Below, piece after piece: positions 35,893-46,075 of a DNA stretch of 64,000 nucleotides. How positions within the stretch are numbered: position 1 is the stretch's first letter; each line of letters begins with the position of its first letter. The stretch is taken from NCBI RefSeq assembly GCF_000612545.2, contig NZ_CP097800.1, positions 6,750,001 to 6,814,000 of the forward strand, in the 5' to 3' direction. Origin of the DNA: Streptomyces sp. PCS3-D2 (lineage in GTDB: Bacteria; Actinomycetota; Actinomycetes; Streptomycetales; Streptomycetaceae). The notes under the pieces are model-generated. The model searched no databases. It had not been told where the DNA came from and saw only the letters and a list, made by a program, of their open reading frames with translations. A program made the translations under genes and the position numbers.

Positions 35893-36257
35893 ACCCAGGC
35901 CCCCGCCTCGCGGGCGAAGCTGCTGTGCTCGTGCAGCGAGCCGGTGTGGCGGCCCTCGCGGTAGTGCGCGCGGAACTCCACCGAGCCCTCCGTCTCGAAC
36001 ATCCCGCCGCGCTCGGTGGCGAGGATCTCCAGCCGCTCCCAGCGCTGCCCGGGATCGAGGTCGAGCACGGCCGGGCGCGTGGAGGGGTGCCAGGAGCGGA
36101 GCAGGTACGCGGTGTCACCGACGGCGAAGGCGCTGAAGCGGGAACGCATCAGCAGCTCGGCGGTGGGCGCCTGCCGTTGACCGGAGTGGAAGCGGCCGCA
36201 GCACTCCGCGTAGGCGGCGGGCAGCCCGCAGGGGCACGGCATGGCGGGAGTGGGCAT
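35856..36257 (-). CDS. YchJ-family protein with SEC-C metal-binding motif
   Basis: The 133-residue product begins PCPCGLPAAYAECCGRFH, the Cys-rich SEC-C motif that binds zinc. It continues with TAELLMRSRFSAFAVGDTAY and the LLRSWHPSTRP stretch typical of YchJ/UPF0225 proteins, which have an NTF2-like fold. The N-terminus at ATG 36257 places the Cys motif at the very start, as in the family. The biochemical role is not established. Confidence 0.92.
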   Translation of the reverse strand: MPTPAMPCPCGLPAAYAECCGRFHSGQRQAPTAELLMRSRFSAFAVGDTAYLLRSWHPSTRPAVLDLDPGQRWERLEILATERGGMFETEGSVEFRAHYREGRHTGSLHEHSSFAREAGAWVYVGPLSPVDFD

Positions 36258-36304
36258 GGGTCTGCTCAGTTCTTCGGTACGGGAAGGGACGGCCGGCCCG
36301 GAGG

Positions 36305-37180
36305 TCACGCCCGGGCGGGATGGGGGCGGAAGAGGCCCTCTTGGACCACGGAGACCAGCAGCCTGCCCTCCAGGTCGTAGATGCGGCCCCGGGCCAGGCC
36401 CCGGCCGCCGTGCGCGATGGGCGATTCCTGGTCGTAGAGGAACCACTCGTCCGCCCGGAAGGGCCGGTGGAACCACATGGCGTGATCGAGCGAGGCCATG
36501 TCGAAGCCGCGCATGCCCCAGAGGGGTTCCACGGGGATGCGCACGGCGTCGAGGAGGGTCATGTCACTGGCGTAGGTGAGGGCACAGGTGTGCACGAGCG
36601 GGTCGTCGCCCAGCGGGCCCACGGCGCGCATCCACACCGCGCTGCGCGGATCGGCACCCTTGAGCTCCTCCGGAGTCCAGCGGAGCCGGCTGACATAGCG
36701 GATGTCGAAGGGCTGGCGGCGGGCCATCCGCTCCAGCGCCTCCGGCAGCGCCCCGAGGTGCGCGCGGATCTCGTCCGCGACCTTGGGGAGCGTGTCGGGA
36801 TGGGGACAGTGGTGGGGAGGCAGCTGGTGCTCGATGCCGCCCTCCTCCGGGTGATGGAAGGAGGCGGTGAGATTGAAGATCGTCTTGCCCTGCCGGACCG
36901 CGGTGACCCGCCGGGTGGTGAAGGACCGCCCGTCACGCACCCGCTCCACCTGGTACACGATCGGCACCCCGGGAATGCCGGGGCGCAGGAAGTACGCGTG
37001 CAGTGAGTGGACCGGGCGGTCGCTCTCCACGGTGCGGCCCGCGGCCACCAGGGCCTGGCCCGCGACCTGGCCGCCGAAGACCCGCTGGAGGGACTCCTGC
37101 GGGCTGGCGCCGCGGAAGATGTTGACCTCGATCTGCTCCAGATCGAGCAGATCGACCAGTCTCTCGGCGGGGTTCGTCAT
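36305..37180 (-). CDS. tesB: Acyl-CoA thioesterase II (TesB type)
   Basis: The 291-residue product is a double hot-dog enzyme that hydrolyses acyl-CoA to free acid and CoA. N-terminal hot-dog signs are FRGASPQESLQRVFGGQVAG and SLHAYFLRPGIPGVPIVYQV. The C-terminal one has TLLDAVRIP, GFDMASLDHAMWFHRPFRAD with the active-site Asp-type residue in SLDHAMWFH, and GRGLARGRIYDLEGRL. The length is normal for TesB. GGAG precedes the ATG at 8-bp spacing. It lies just upstream of the helicase gene's 3' side on the same strand. Confidence 0.95.
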   Translation of the reverse strand: MTNPAERLVDLLDLEQIEVNIFRGASPQESLQRVFGGQVAGQALVAAGRTVESDRPVHSLHAYFLRPGIPGVPIVYQVERVRDGRSFTTRRVTAVRQGKTIFNLTASFHHPEEGGIEHQLPPHHCPHPDTLPKVADEIRAHLGALPEALERMARRQPFDIRYVSRLRWTPEELKGADPRSAVWMRAVGPLGDDPLVHTCALTYASDMTLLDAVRIPVEPLWGMRGFDMASLDHAMWFHRPFRADEWFLYDQESPIAHGGRGLARGRIYDLEGRLLVSVVQEGLFRPHPARA

Positions 37181-37232
37181 CAGAGGATCTCCACTGTCGG
37201 GTCCGGGCGGTCCGGCGGCGTGCCGGGACGCT

Positions 37233-39755
37233 TCACAGGGCGCCGAGCTCGCCGACCGAGGTCACCCGGACGACCGCCCGGCCCTCCTCGTCGGACGCGG
37301 CCAGGTCGACCTCGGCGCTGATGCCCCAGCCATGGTCGCCGTTGGGGTCGGCGAAGGTCTGGCGGACGCGCCACAGGCCGTGCGCGGGGTCCTCCTCGAT
37401 CTGCAGCAGCTTGGGGCCCCGGGCGTCGGGGCCGGTACCGAGGTCGTCGTACTCGTCCCAGTACGCGTCCATGGCCTCGCCCCAGGCGTCGGCGTCCCAG
37501 CCCGACCCGGCGTCCAGCTCGCCCAGCGTGTCGACGTGGTCGAGGGCGGCCAGCTCGACGCGGCGGAACATGGCGTTGCGGACCAGGACGCGGAAGGCGC
37601 GCGCATTCGCGGTGACGGGCTTGACCTGATCGGCCTTCTCCTGAGCCTGTTCCGCCGTCTCCACCTCGGGGTTCGCCAGCTGCTCCCACTCGTCGAGCAG
37701 GCTCGAATCGACCTGGCGGACCAGCTCGCCCAACCAAGCGATCAGGTCCTCGAGGTCCTCGGACTTGAGGTCGTCGGGGATGGTGTGGTCCAGCGCCTTG
37801 AACGCGCTGGCCAGGTAGCGCAGCACGATGCCCTCGGTGCGGGCCAGTTCGTAGAAGGAGGTGAACTCGGTGAAGGTCATCGCACGTTCGTACATGTCGC
37901 GGATGATCGACTTCGGGGAGACGGGGTGGTCGCGCACCCACGGGTGGCTCTTGGAGTACACGTCGTAGGCGTGGGAGAGGAGTTCTTCCAGCGGCTTGGG
38001 ATAGGTGACGTCCTGGAGCCGCTCCATCCGCTCCTCGTACTCGATCCCGTCGGCCTTCATCTGGCCGACCGCGATGCCGCGCTCCTTGTTCTGCTGGGCG
38101 GCCAGGATCTGGCGCGGGTCGTCCAGCGTGGACTCCACGACGGACACCATGTCCAGCGCGTAGGAGGGGGACTCCGGGTCCAGCAGGTCGAAGGAGGCCA
38201 GCGCGAAGGTGGACAGCGGCTGGTTGAGGGCGAAGTCCTGCTGGAGGTCGACGGTGAGCCGAATGGTGCGGCCCTCCGCGTCCGGGGTGTCGAGCTTCTC
38301 CACCACGCCGCCGTCCAGCAGCGAGCGGTAGATCGCGATGGCCCGGCGGATGTGCCGCAGCTGTGCCTTGCGCGGCTCGTGGTTGTCCTCGAGGAGGTGG
38401 CGCATCGCCTGGAAGGCGTCTCCGGGCCGGGCGATCACCGACAGGAGCATGATGTTGGTGACCTTGAAGCGCGAGGTCAGAGGCTCCGGATCGGCGGCGA
38501 TGAGCTTTTCGAAGGTGGTGTCCGACCAGGCGACGAACCCCTCGGGCGCCTTCTTGCGGACCACCTTGCGGCGCTTCTTCGGGTCGTCGCCCGCCTTCGC
38601 GAGCGCCTTCTCGTTCTCGATGACGTGTTCGGGCGCCTGGGCGACCACGTAGCCCGCCGTGTCGAAGCCGGCCCGTCCGGCCCGTCCGGCGATCTGGTGG
38701 AACTCGCGGGCGCGCAGCGTGCGGACCCGGTTGCCGTCGTACTTGGTGAGCGCGGTGAACAGCACGGTGCGGATCGGGACGTTCACGCCGACGCCGAGCG
38801 TGTCCGTACCGCAGATGACCTTCAGCAGGCCGGCCTGCGCGAGCTTCTCCACCAGGCGCCGGTACTTGGGCAGCATGCCGGCGTGGTGCACGCCGATGCC
38901 GTGCCGCACGTAGCGCGAGAGGTTCTGGCCGAACTTCGTGGTGAAGCGGAAGTTCCCGATCAGCTCCTGGATCTTGTCCTTCTCCTCGCGGGTGCACATG
39001 TTGATGCTCATGAGCGACTGGGCCCGCTCGACCGCCTGGGCCTGAGTGAAGTGCACGATGTAGACGGGTGCCTGCCGGGTCTCCAGCAGCTCGGTGATCG
39101 TGTCGGTGATCGGGGTGGTGACGTAGTCGTACGACAGCGGCACCGGACGGGTCGCGGAGCGGACCACCGAGGTGGGCCGGCCCGTGCGCCGGGTCAGGTC
39201 GTCCTCGAAGCGCTTGACGTCGCCGAGGGTCGCCGACATCAGGACGAACTGCGCCTGCGGCAGCTCCAGCAGCGGGATCTGCCAGGCCCAGCCGCGATCG
39301 GGCTCGGCATAGAAGTGGAACTCGTCCATCACGACCTGGCCGATGTCGGCGTGCTTGCCGTCACGCAGGGCGATCGAGGCCAGCACCTCTGCGGTGCAGC
39401 AGATCACCGGGGCGTCTGCGTTGACCGAGGCGTCGCCGGTCAGCATGCCGACGTTCTCGGTGCCGAAGAGCTTGCACAGGTCGAAGAACTTCTCCGACAC
39501 CAGCGCCTTGATCGGGGCGGTGTAGAAGGTCACCTTGTCCTGGGCCAGTGCGGTGAAGTGCGCACCGGCCGCGACCAGGCTCTTGCCGGATCCGGTCGGG
39601 GTGGACAGGATCACGTTCGCCCCGGAGACGACCTCGATCAGCGCCTCCTCCTGAGCCGGGTACAGGGTGATGCCCTGCTCCTCCGCCCACGAGGAGAAGG
39701 CCTCGAACAGGGCGTCGGGGTCGGCGGTCGGCGGGAGCTGATCAATGAGGGTCAC
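37233..39755 (-). CDS. DEAD/DEAH-box RNA helicase (Ski2/Mtr4-like)
   Basis: The 840-residue product has all the helicase motifs: Q-like YPAQEEALIE, Walker A STPTGSGKSLVA, Ia APIKALVSEK, motif II as MDEFHFY, motif III MSATLGD, and the C-terminal RecA half with VHHAGMLPKYR, GTDTLGVGVNVP and HQIAGRAGRAGFD (motif VI). A long helical C-terminal region follows, as in Ski2-like enzymes. It probably unwinds RNA during turnover or ribosome assembly. The GTG at 39755 puts the Q-like motif at a normal distance. A very long plus-strand frame across it is a shadow. Confidence 0.94.
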   Translation of the reverse strand: MTLIDQLPPTADPDALFEAFSSWAEEQGITLYPAQEEALIEVVSGANVILSTPTGSGKSLVAAGAHFTALAQDKVTFYTAPIKALVSEKFFDLCKLFGTENVGMLTGDASVNADAPVICCTAEVLASIALRDGKHADIGQVVMDEFHFYAEPDRGWAWQIPLLELPQAQFVLMSATLGDVKRFEDDLTRRTGRPTSVVRSATRPVPLSYDYVTTPITDTITELLETRQAPVYIVHFTQAQAVERAQSLMSINMCTREEKDKIQELIGNFRFTTKFGQNLSRYVRHGIGVHHAGMLPKYRRLVEKLAQAGLLKVICGTDTLGVGVNVPIRTVLFTALTKYDGNRVRTLRAREFHQIAGRAGRAGFDTAGYVVAQAPEHVIENEKALAKAGDDPKKRRKVVRKKAPEGFVAWSDTTFEKLIAADPEPLTSRFKVTNIMLLSVIARPGDAFQAMRHLLEDNHEPRKAQLRHIRRAIAIYRSLLDGGVVEKLDTPDAEGRTIRLTVDLQQDFALNQPLSTFALASFDLLDPESPSYALDMVSVVESTLDDPRQILAAQQNKERGIAVGQMKADGIEYEERMERLQDVTYPKPLEELLSHAYDVYSKSHPWVRDHPVSPKSIIRDMYERAMTFTEFTSFYELARTEGIVLRYLASAFKALDHTIPDDLKSEDLEDLIAWLGELVRQVDSSLLDEWEQLANPEVETAEQAQEKADQVKPVTANARAFRVLVRNAMFRRVELAALDHVDTLGELDAGSGWDADAWGEAMDAYWDEYDDLGTGPDARGPKLLQIEEDPAHGLWRVRQTFADPNGDHGWGISAEVDLAASDEEGRAVVRVTSVGELGAL

Positions 39756-39897
39756 GCCCCCATCTTGCCTGCCTTCCCGCCGGATCAGGGAACCGGAGGA
39801 CAGAAGGAAGATCACCGACGGTACGCTGTGCCGTCGATGCGGCCCGAACGAACCGGTCAACAGGGCCCGACACACACCAGCGGGGCGGGGAACAACC

Positions 39898-40689
39898 ATG
39901 ATGGGTCCGGCGCACTCACTCTCCGGGGCGGCGGCCTGGCTGGGGGTGGGCGCGGCCACTGCGGCCGCCGGCCACCCCATGCCCTGGCCGGTCCTCGTCG
40001 TCGGCGCGCTGATCTGCGCCGGCGCCGCCCTCGCCCCGGATCTCGACCACAAGTCGGCCACGATCTCCCGCGCCTTCGGCCCGTTGTCCAAGGGCCTGTG
40101 CGAGGTGGTCGACAAGATCTCCTACGCCGTCTACAAAGCCACGCGCTCCACGAAGGACGCCCGCCGTTCCGGTGGCCACCGCACCCTGACGCACACCTGG
40201 CTGTGGGCGGTGCTGATCGGCGGCGGAGCCTCCGCGCTCGCCGTCACCGCCGATCGCTGGGGCGTGCTGGCGCTGCTCTTCGTGCACCTGGTGCTCGCGG
40301 TCGAGGGCCTCCTGTGGCGGGCCGCCCGGATGTCCAGCGACGTCTTGGTGTGGCTACTCGGCGCGACCAGCGCGTGGATCATGGCCGGGGTGCTCGACCA
40401 GCCCGGAAACGGTGCGAACTGGCTGTTCACCGAGCCGGGACAGGAGTACCTCTGGCTCGGCCTGCCCATCGTGCTCGGCGCCCTGGTCCACGACATCGGC
40501 GACGCTCTGACGGTCTCCGGCTGTCCGGTCCTGTGGCCGCTGCCGATCGCCGGGAAACGCTGGTACCCGATCGGCCCGCCGAAGGCGATGCGTTTCCGCG
40601 CCGGCAGCTGGGTGGAGCTGAAGGTCCTCATGCCCGTGTTCATCGTGCTGGGCGGCTTCGGAGGCGCCTCGGCCCTCGGCTTCATCTGA
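39898..40689 (+). CDS. Membrane-bound metal-dependent hydrolase (YbcI/DUF457 family)
   Basis: The 263-residue product has about five hydrophobic helices. It carries the metal-ligand patterns of the family: GPAHSLSGAAAWLGVG at the N-terminus, APDLDHKSATISRAFGP, GGHRTLTHTWLWAV and LVHDIGDALTVSGC. The His and Asp residues in these four places probably bind metal. Two ATG codons stand in a row (39898 and 39901). The physiological substrate is unknown; YdjM/LexA-regulated relatives occur in other bacteria. Confidence 0.9.
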   Translation: MMGPAHSLSGAAAWLGVGAATAAAGHPMPWPVLVVGALICAGAALAPDLDHKSATISRAFGPLSKGLCEVVDKISYAVYKATRSTKDARRSGGHRTLTHTWLWAVLIGGGASALAVTADRWGVLALLFVHLVLAVEGLLWRAARMSSDVLVWLLGATSAWIMAGVLDQPGNGANWLFTEPGQEYLWLGLPIVLGALVHDIGDALTVSGCPVLWPLPIAGKRWYPIGPPKAMRFRAGSWVELKVLMPVFIVLGGFGGASALGFI

Positions 40690-40865
40690 GGGCTCTCCCG
40701 CCCGTCCCCGGCGGGCTGCGGACTGCCGGACGACCCTTGTCCCGGACGTCGCGGGGTCGGTGGGCATGCTGGCCCACGGCGGCCCCGGGCACCAGGGGCG
40801 GAGCGATGCTCATCCCCCGGTGACCGGGGCCGTCGGGCCGTTCCGGGCCGGCTGGTGCCCCGGGC

Positions 40866-42647
40866 TCAGCCGTGCCAGGACCTCCAGAGTGCCGCGTACG
40901 CCCCGTCCGCCGCGACCAGCTCGTCGTGCGAGCCGAGTTCGCTGATCCGGCCGCCCTCGACCACCGCGATCACATCCGCGTCGTGGGCGGTGTGGAGCCG
41001 GTGGGCGATGGCGATGACCGTGCGGCCGTCCAGCACCCGGGCCAGCGAGCGTTCCATGTGACGCGCCGCCCGAGGGTCGAGCAGCGAGGTGGCCTCGTCC
41101 AACACCAGCGTGTGCGGATCCGCGAGCACCAGCCGGGCCAGCGCCACCTGCTGCGCCTGCGCCGGGGTGAGTGCCGTGCCGCCGGAGCCGACCTCGGTGT
41201 CCAGGCCGTCCGCCAGGGCCCGGGCCCAGCCGTCCGCGTCCACTGCCCTCAGCGCCGCCCACAGCTCGACGTCCGTGGCCTCCGTCCGCGCGAGCCGGAG
41301 GTTGTCGCGCAGCGATCCCACGAAAACGTGGTGCTCCTGGTTGACCAGGGCCACGTGCTCGCGCACCCGCTCCGCCGGCATCCGCGACAGCCGGGCCCCG
41401 CCGAGGGTGACCTCGCCGGTCCGGGGTCCGTAGATGCCCGCGAGCAGCCGTCCCAGGGTGGACTTCCCCGCGCCCGACGGGCCGACGAGCGCCATCCGGG
41501 TGCCGGGGGGCACCGACAACGCCACCCCGTGCAGGACGTCCACGCCGTCCCGGTAGCCGAAGCGGACCTCCCGTGCCCGGACGTCCCGGCCGTCGGGGGC
41601 CGCCTTCGCGTCTCCGGCGTCCGGTTCGATCTCCCGCACACCCACCAGGCGGCCCAGCGACACCTGGGCGATCTGGAGCTCGTCGTACCAGCGAAGGATC
41701 AGGCCGATCGGATCGATCAGCATCTGCGCCAGCAGCGCGCCGGTGGTCAGCTGACCCACCGACATCCAGCCCTGGATCACGCAGTAACCGCCGATCAGCA
41801 GCACCGAGCCGAGGATCGTCACGAAGGTGACGTTGACGACGGGGAAGAGGACGGTCCGCAGGAACAGCGTGTACCGCTCCCACGCCGTCCACTCCTTGAT
41901 CCGACGCTCGGACTTCGCGATCCGCTCCGGACCCAGCCGGTGCGCCTCGACCGTGCGGCCCGCGTCCACCGTCTCGGTGAGCACGGCGGCGACCGCGGCG
42001 TAGCCGGCGGCTTCCGAGCGGTACGCCGAGGGAGCCCGCCGGAAGTACCAGCGGCAGCCGAGCACCAGGACCGGCAGTGCGACGAGCGCGGCCAGCGCCA
42101 GTGGCGGCGCGGTCGCCGCCAGGGCGCCGAACAGCAGGCCCGCCCACACCACGCCGATCGCCAGCTGCGGTACGGCCTCGCGCATCGCGTTGGCCAGCCG
42201 GTCGATGTCGGTGGTGATCCGCGACAGCAGGTCCCCGGTACCGGCGCGTTCGAGCACGCCCGGCGGCAGACCCACCGACCGCACCAGGAAGTCCTCGCGC
42301 AGATCGGCGAGCATCTCCTCGCCCAGCATCGCCCCGCGCAGCCTGACCAGCCGCACGAAGCACGCCTGCACGGCCAGCGCCGCCGCGAACAGCAGGGCCA
42401 TCCGTCCCAGTTGCAGCTCGCGGGCCCCCGCCGCCAGGTCGTCGACGACCCGGCCCAGCAGGTACGGGCCGACCATGGAGGCGATCACCGCGACGGCGTT
42501 GACGCCCACCAGCAGCAGGAACGCCCGCCGGTGGCGCCGGAACAGGCCGCGCACATAGCCCCGTACGGTTGCCGGCGTCCCCACGGGCAGGGTCGCGGCC
42601 GTCTCGGGGGCCGCCGGATCGTGTTCCGGTGGCGCCACGCCGATCAT
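40866..42647 (-). CDS. ABC exporter half-transporter with intact Walker A but divergent signature motif
   Basis: The 593-residue product fuses a six-helix membrane domain (~40-315) to an ATPase. The nucleotide-binding domain has Walker [10 protein letters not shown] (389-397), Walker B LVLDEA (514-519) and the H-loop His549. The ABC signature that should read LSGGQ is LTPAQAQQ (493-500). The start overlaps the stop of the upstream half-transporter as ATGA, so both halves are made together. The partner has the opposite defects, which indicates a heterodimer with one competent ATP site. The cargo is unknown. Confidence 0.93.
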   Translation of the reverse strand: MIGVAPPEHDPAAPETAATLPVGTPATVRGYVRGLFRRHRRAFLLLVGVNAVAVIASMVGPYLLGRVVDDLAAGARELQLGRMALLFAAALAVQACFVRLVRLRGAMLGEEMLADLREDFLVRSVGLPPGVLERAGTGDLLSRITTDIDRLANAMREAVPQLAIGVVWAGLLFGALAATAPPLALAALVALPVLVLGCRWYFRRAPSAYRSEAAGYAAVAAVLTETVDAGRTVEAHRLGPERIAKSERRIKEWTAWERYTLFLRTVLFPVVNVTFVTILGSVLLIGGYCVIQGWMSVGQLTTGALLAQMLIDPIGLILRWYDELQIAQVSLGRLVGVREIEPDAGDAKAAPDGRDVRAREVRFGYRDGVDVLHGVALSVPPGTRMALVGPSGAGKSTLGRLLAGIYGPRTGEVTLGGARLSRMPAERVREHVALVNQEHHVFVGSLRDNLRLARTEATDVELWAALRAVDADGWARALADGLDTEVGSGGTALTPAQAQQVALARLVLADPHTLVLDEATSLLDPRAARHMERSLARVLDGRTVIAIAHRLHTAHDADVIAVVEGGRISELGSHDELVAADGAYAALWRSWHG

Positions 42648-44539
42648 GCGGATTCCTCGATCTCTGTGAGTGCTTCTTCCAGCTCTGTCATGCCGAGTCC
42701 GGCGAGGCGCTGCTCCTCGTCCGTCTCGCGGGTGACGACCGCCCGGTAGAGCGGCTCGCGGTGCAGCAGCTCCTGGTGGGTCCCGACGGCCGCCACGGTG
42801 CCGCCGTCGATGAGCACGACCCGGTCCGCACGGTCCAGCAGGAGCGGCGAGGACGCCAGGACGACCGTGGTCCGTCCGGAGCGCAGGGCCGTGATCCCGT
42901 CCGCGATCCGTGCCTCCGTGTGCGAGTCGACCGCGGAGGTCGGCTCGTCGAGCACGAGCACCTCCGGGTCGGTGACCAGGGACCGGGCCAGCGCCAGACG
43001 CTGGCGCTGGCCGCCGGACAGCGACCGGCCGCGTTCGGTGATCCGGGCGTCCATCGGGTCCTCGACGCCGTCCGGCGCCGACTGCAGCAGCGCGTCCAGT
43101 ACGTCCGCGCACTGGGCGGCGGCGAGAGCGGCGCCGGAGGCGACCGCCCCGGAGGCCGGTACGTCGAACAGCTCGCGCAGTGTTCCCGACAGCAGCACCG
43201 GGTCCTTGTCCTGGACCAGGACCAGCCTGCGGGCGGTGTCCAGTTCGAGGTCGTCCAGGGCCACTCCACCCAGGAGCACCGAAGGTTCGTCCTGCGCCGG
43301 CCGGTCGCCGCTTCCGTCCGCCTCGCCGCCGTCGCCGTCCTGGTCCCGCTCCTGCGAGTCCCCCGCGGCCACGGCATGGCCGCCGAGGCGCTCCGCCAGC
43401 CGCCCCGCCAGGTCCGGATCCCCGCAGACGACGGCGGTGAACCGGCCCGCGGGTGCCAGCAGCCCGGTCCGCGGGTCGTACAGGTCCCCGCCCGCGGCCG
43501 GTTCCAGCACCGCACCGTCCCGCACGGGACGCTCCACCGAGTCCGTCCGGGCCAGGGACAGCACCCGGGCGGCCCGCTGGGCCGAGGGGCGCGAGAAGGA
43601 GTACGCCATGGCGATCTCCTCGAAGTGGCGCAGCGGGTAGAGGAGCGTCGCCACTGCGCTGAACGCCGCGACGAGTTCACCCACCGCGATGCGCCCGTCC
43701 AGGGCCAGCGAGGCGCCGTACCAGACGACGGTGATCAGCAGCAGGCCGGGGAGCACCACCTGGATCGCGGCGATCAGCGCCCACATCCGGGCACTGCGCA
43801 CGGCGGCCTTGCGGACCTCCTGCGAGGCCTCGCGGTACCGGCCGAGGAACAGCTCCTCGCCTCCGATGCCGCGCAGCACGCGCAGCCCCGCGACGGTGTC
43901 CGAGGCCAGCTCGGTCGCCCTGCCCGCCTTCTCCCGCTGGATGTCGGCGCGCCGGGTGGCCCGCGGCAGCAGCGGCAGCGCGGCCAGGGCGATCAGCGGT
44001 ACGCCGACGGACACGACGACGCCCAGCTCGGGTGCGTAGAACATCAGGCCCACGCACACCAGTACGACGGCGAAGACGGCGGCGAGGAAGCGGGAGACCG
44101 CCTCGACGAACCATCCGATCTTCTCCACGTCACCGGTGGACACCGCGACCACCTCACCCGCGGCGACCCGGCGCGTCAGGGCGGAGCCCAGCTCTGCGGT
44201 CTTGCGGGCGAGGAGCTGTTGCACACGGGCGGCGGCGGTGATCCAGTTGGTGACGGCGGTGCGGTGGAGCATGGCATCGCCGACCGAGATGGCGACGCCG
44301 ATCAGAACCAGCAGTCCGCCCACGAGCAGCAGCCGGTCGGCATCGCGGTCCACGACCGCGTCGACGCCCAGGCCCACGGCGTACGGCAGTCCGGCGACGC
44401 CGCCGAAGTGCAGCATTCCCCAGCACAGGCTCTTGAGTTGTCCGCCGAGCTGACCACGCCCCAGCCACAGGAGGAAGCGGGGGCCGGAGCGCGCGTCTGG
44501 TACTCCCGGATCCGGATACGGAAGATCGCTGATCTGCAT
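42644..44539 (-). CDS. ABC exporter half-transporter with degenerate Walker A and normal signature
   Basis: The 631-residue product has an N-terminal six-helix domain (~40-315). In the ATPase domain the Walker A position reads CGDPDLAGR (372-380), with no GxxGxGK. An acidic insert ([19 protein letters not shown]) follows at about 394-412. The signature LSGGQRQ (507-513) and Walker B VLVLDEP (527-533) are intact, but the H-loop His is replaced by Ser in LASSPLLL. It forms an operon with the following half-transporter. The ATG at 44539 was chosen because the upstream extension looks non-coding. Confidence 0.93.
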   Translation of the reverse strand: MQISDLPYPDPGVPDARSGPRFLLWLGRGQLGGQLKSLCWGMLHFGGVAGLPYAVGLGVDAVVDRDADRLLLVGGLLVLIGVAISVGDAMLHRTAVTNWITAAARVQQLLARKTAELGSALTRRVAAGEVVAVSTGDVEKIGWFVEAVSRFLAAVFAVVLVCVGLMFYAPELGVVVSVGVPLIALAALPLLPRATRRADIQREKAGRATELASDTVAGLRVLRGIGGEELFLGRYREASQEVRKAAVRSARMWALIAAIQVVLPGLLLITVVWYGASLALDGRIAVGELVAAFSAVATLLYPLRHFEEIAMAYSFSRPSAQRAARVLSLARTDSVERPVRDGAVLEPAAGGDLYDPRTGLLAPAGRFTAVVCGDPDLAGRLAERLGGHAVAAGDSQERDQDGDGGEADGSGDRPAQDEPSVLLGGVALDDLELDTARRLVLVQDKDPVLLSGTLRELFDVPASGAVASGAALAAAQCADVLDALLQSAPDGVEDPMDARITERGRSLSGGQRQRLALARSLVTDPEVLVLDEPTSAVDSHTEARIADGITALRSGRTTVVLASSPLLLDRADRVVLIDGGTVAAVGTHQELLHREPLYRAVVTRETDEEQRLAGLGMTELEEALTEIEESA

Positions 44540-44697
44540 GACGCCCCATGACTGGTCGAGTGGTCCAAACCGTGCAAGGTTCGCCTTCCGGATCGGGGCC
44601 GGGCAATTGATTTTCCGTCTGCCCGGTGCCGGAGGAGACAGGTTTGCGTCTGCGGACACCGGCCGGACGGCAGGTCACGGAGGGCGCGCACCGGCGC

Positions 44698-45445
44698 TCA
44701 CGGGCGGGTGGCGCGCTCCAGTTCGACGAGGGCCGAGTGGTAGCTGCGTCCCGTCGCCCGGCCCCTCCCCACCTCGCACATCCGGTTCGCCGACAGAGGG
44801 GCGTCGAAGGGCCGCGCGGTCACCTCCGCGGCCCACACGACCGAGTCGACGATCCACAGTTCCTCGTGCAGCGAGCGGTTGTCCGGCGTGAGGTACGCGA
44901 CCACCTCCCGGGCGAGGCCCAGGGTGCAGGAGGAGGCGTCGACGACCAGCGGCAACCGTCCTCCGGCCGTCCAGCCCCAGGCCGCCTCGACGATCCGGTT
45001 GGCCATCACCCGGCTGCCCTCGGCGTAGCCCTTGGAGTGCCAGATCGTCGAGCAGCAGGTGCCCCTCGACGCCGGCCGAGGCCCGCAGGGTGTGGGCGTC
45101 CATCAGCTCGACGGCGAGTGCGCCCGCCTGGTTGAAGCGGGGCACGGCCGCGGCCGCGGCGGGCAGTGAGGGGAAGAAGAGCAGGGCGGTGCACCGTTCG
45201 CGGTCGAGCGGGAGGGTGTCGAAGACGACTTCGGAGATGAAGCCGAGGGTGCCCTCCGAGCCGACCATGAGCCCCCGCAGGATCTCGACGGGGGTGTTGC
45301 CGTCCAGGTAGGCGTCGAGCCGGTAGCCGGTGGTGTTCTTGATCTCGTGCTTGGCGCGGATCCGGGCGGTCAGCGCGGGATCGGCCTCGATCTGCCGCTT
45401 GATCGCCATCAGCTCCCGGCACAGGTCCGGTTCCCACAGCGGCAT
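44698..45445 (-). pseudogene. Remnant of an FAD/Fe-S D-lactate dehydrogenase with internal deletions
   Basis: Three pieces of one long enzyme remain in order. First, the FAD-oxidase part: LMAIKRQIEADPALTARIRA, IKNTTGYRLDAYLDG and LMVGSEGTLGFISEVVFDTL. A frameshifted join near 45045 leads to the Fe-S part: WHSKGYAEGSRVMANRIVEA and LPLVVDASSCTLGLAREVVA. After a second deletion comes the extreme C-terminus: LSANRMCEVGRGRATGRSYH. The N-terminal FAD-binding region and most Cys-rich segments are gone. Intact relatives have about 950 residues, against about 250 here. The enzyme cannot be active. Confidence 0.82.
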
Positions 45446-45486
45446 GTGCGGCCCCTCGCCTGGTCGTGGCCCGCGGGCGGGCCCCT

Positions 45487-45942
45487 TCAGCAGGTGCGCT
45501 CCTCCGCCGGGGCGTCCGACAGAGCGTTCAGCAGACCGCCGAGCACCTCGCGCTGGTCGGCGGTCAACGGAGCCAGGATTTCCTCCGCGGCGTCGGTCCG
45601 CGCGTCGCGCAGACGGCGCAGCGTGGCCCGGCCGGTGTCGGTGAGCTCGATCCTGATGACGCGGCGGTTCGCCGGGTCGGGCACCCGCCGTACGCACTCG
45701 GCCGCTTCCAGGCCGTCGACGAGGGTGGTCACCGCGCGGGGGACCACCTCCAGCCGGGCGGCGAGGTCCGCCATCCGGGGCGGCTGCCCGCCCTCGTAAT
45801 GCGAGACGAGCCGCAGCAGCCGACTCTGGGCGGGAGTGATCCCGAGCGGCACCATGTGGCGCTTCTGGATCCGGTGCAGCCTGCGCGTCAGGCGCAGCAG
45901 TTGTTCGGCGAGGAGGCGATCGGTGTCGGAGGCGGAGCTCAT
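45487..45942 (-). CDS. MarR-family transcriptional regulator
   Basis: The 151-residue product shows the full MarR fold: LAEQLLRLTRRLHRIQKRHM, then ITPAQSRLLRLVSHYEGG, MADLAARLEVVPRAVTTLVD as the HTH, the wing CVRRVPDPANRRVIRIELTD and the closing dimerisation helices. It is divergent from an ABC exporter gene, with a 27-bp near-palindrome between them. It probably represses both genes and lets go on binding a drug or metabolite exported by the transporter. Confidence 0.93.
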   Translation of the reverse strand: MSSASDTDRLLAEQLLRLTRRLHRIQKRHMVPLGITPAQSRLLRLVSHYEGGQPPRMADLAARLEVVPRAVTTLVDGLEAAECVRRVPDPANRRVIRIELTDTGRATLRRLRDARTDAAEEILAPLTADQREVLGGLLNALSDAPAEERTC

Positions 45943-45973
45943 GCGGGAACGATATCAGGACCCCGTTCATTGT

Positions 45974-46000
45974 GAGTATAGGTAACAATGACCTATGCTC
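45974..46000. promoter_or_regulatory. Near-palindromic operator between marR and the ABC exporter gene
   Basis: GAGTATAGGT (45974-45983) and ACCTATGCTC (45991-46000) form 10-bp arms matching at 9 positions around AACAATG. The core ATAGGT-N7-ACCTAT is perfect. It begins 32 bp upstream of the marR start and ends 76 bp upstream of the exporter start, so a bound dimer could shut both promoters. It is locally AT-rich. Confidence 0.62.
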
Positions 46001-46075
46001 CCATGGTGCCGATCCTGTCGGAGCCGGCTCCGCGAACACCTCCGACCCCTGTTTCCTGACCCCGGGAGGGTGCCC

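Noticed and set aside
36867-40823. Plus-strand open frame of 1318 codons
   Set aside because: It is a shadow of the helicase and thioesterase genes on the other strand. Long antisense frames are expected at this GC content.
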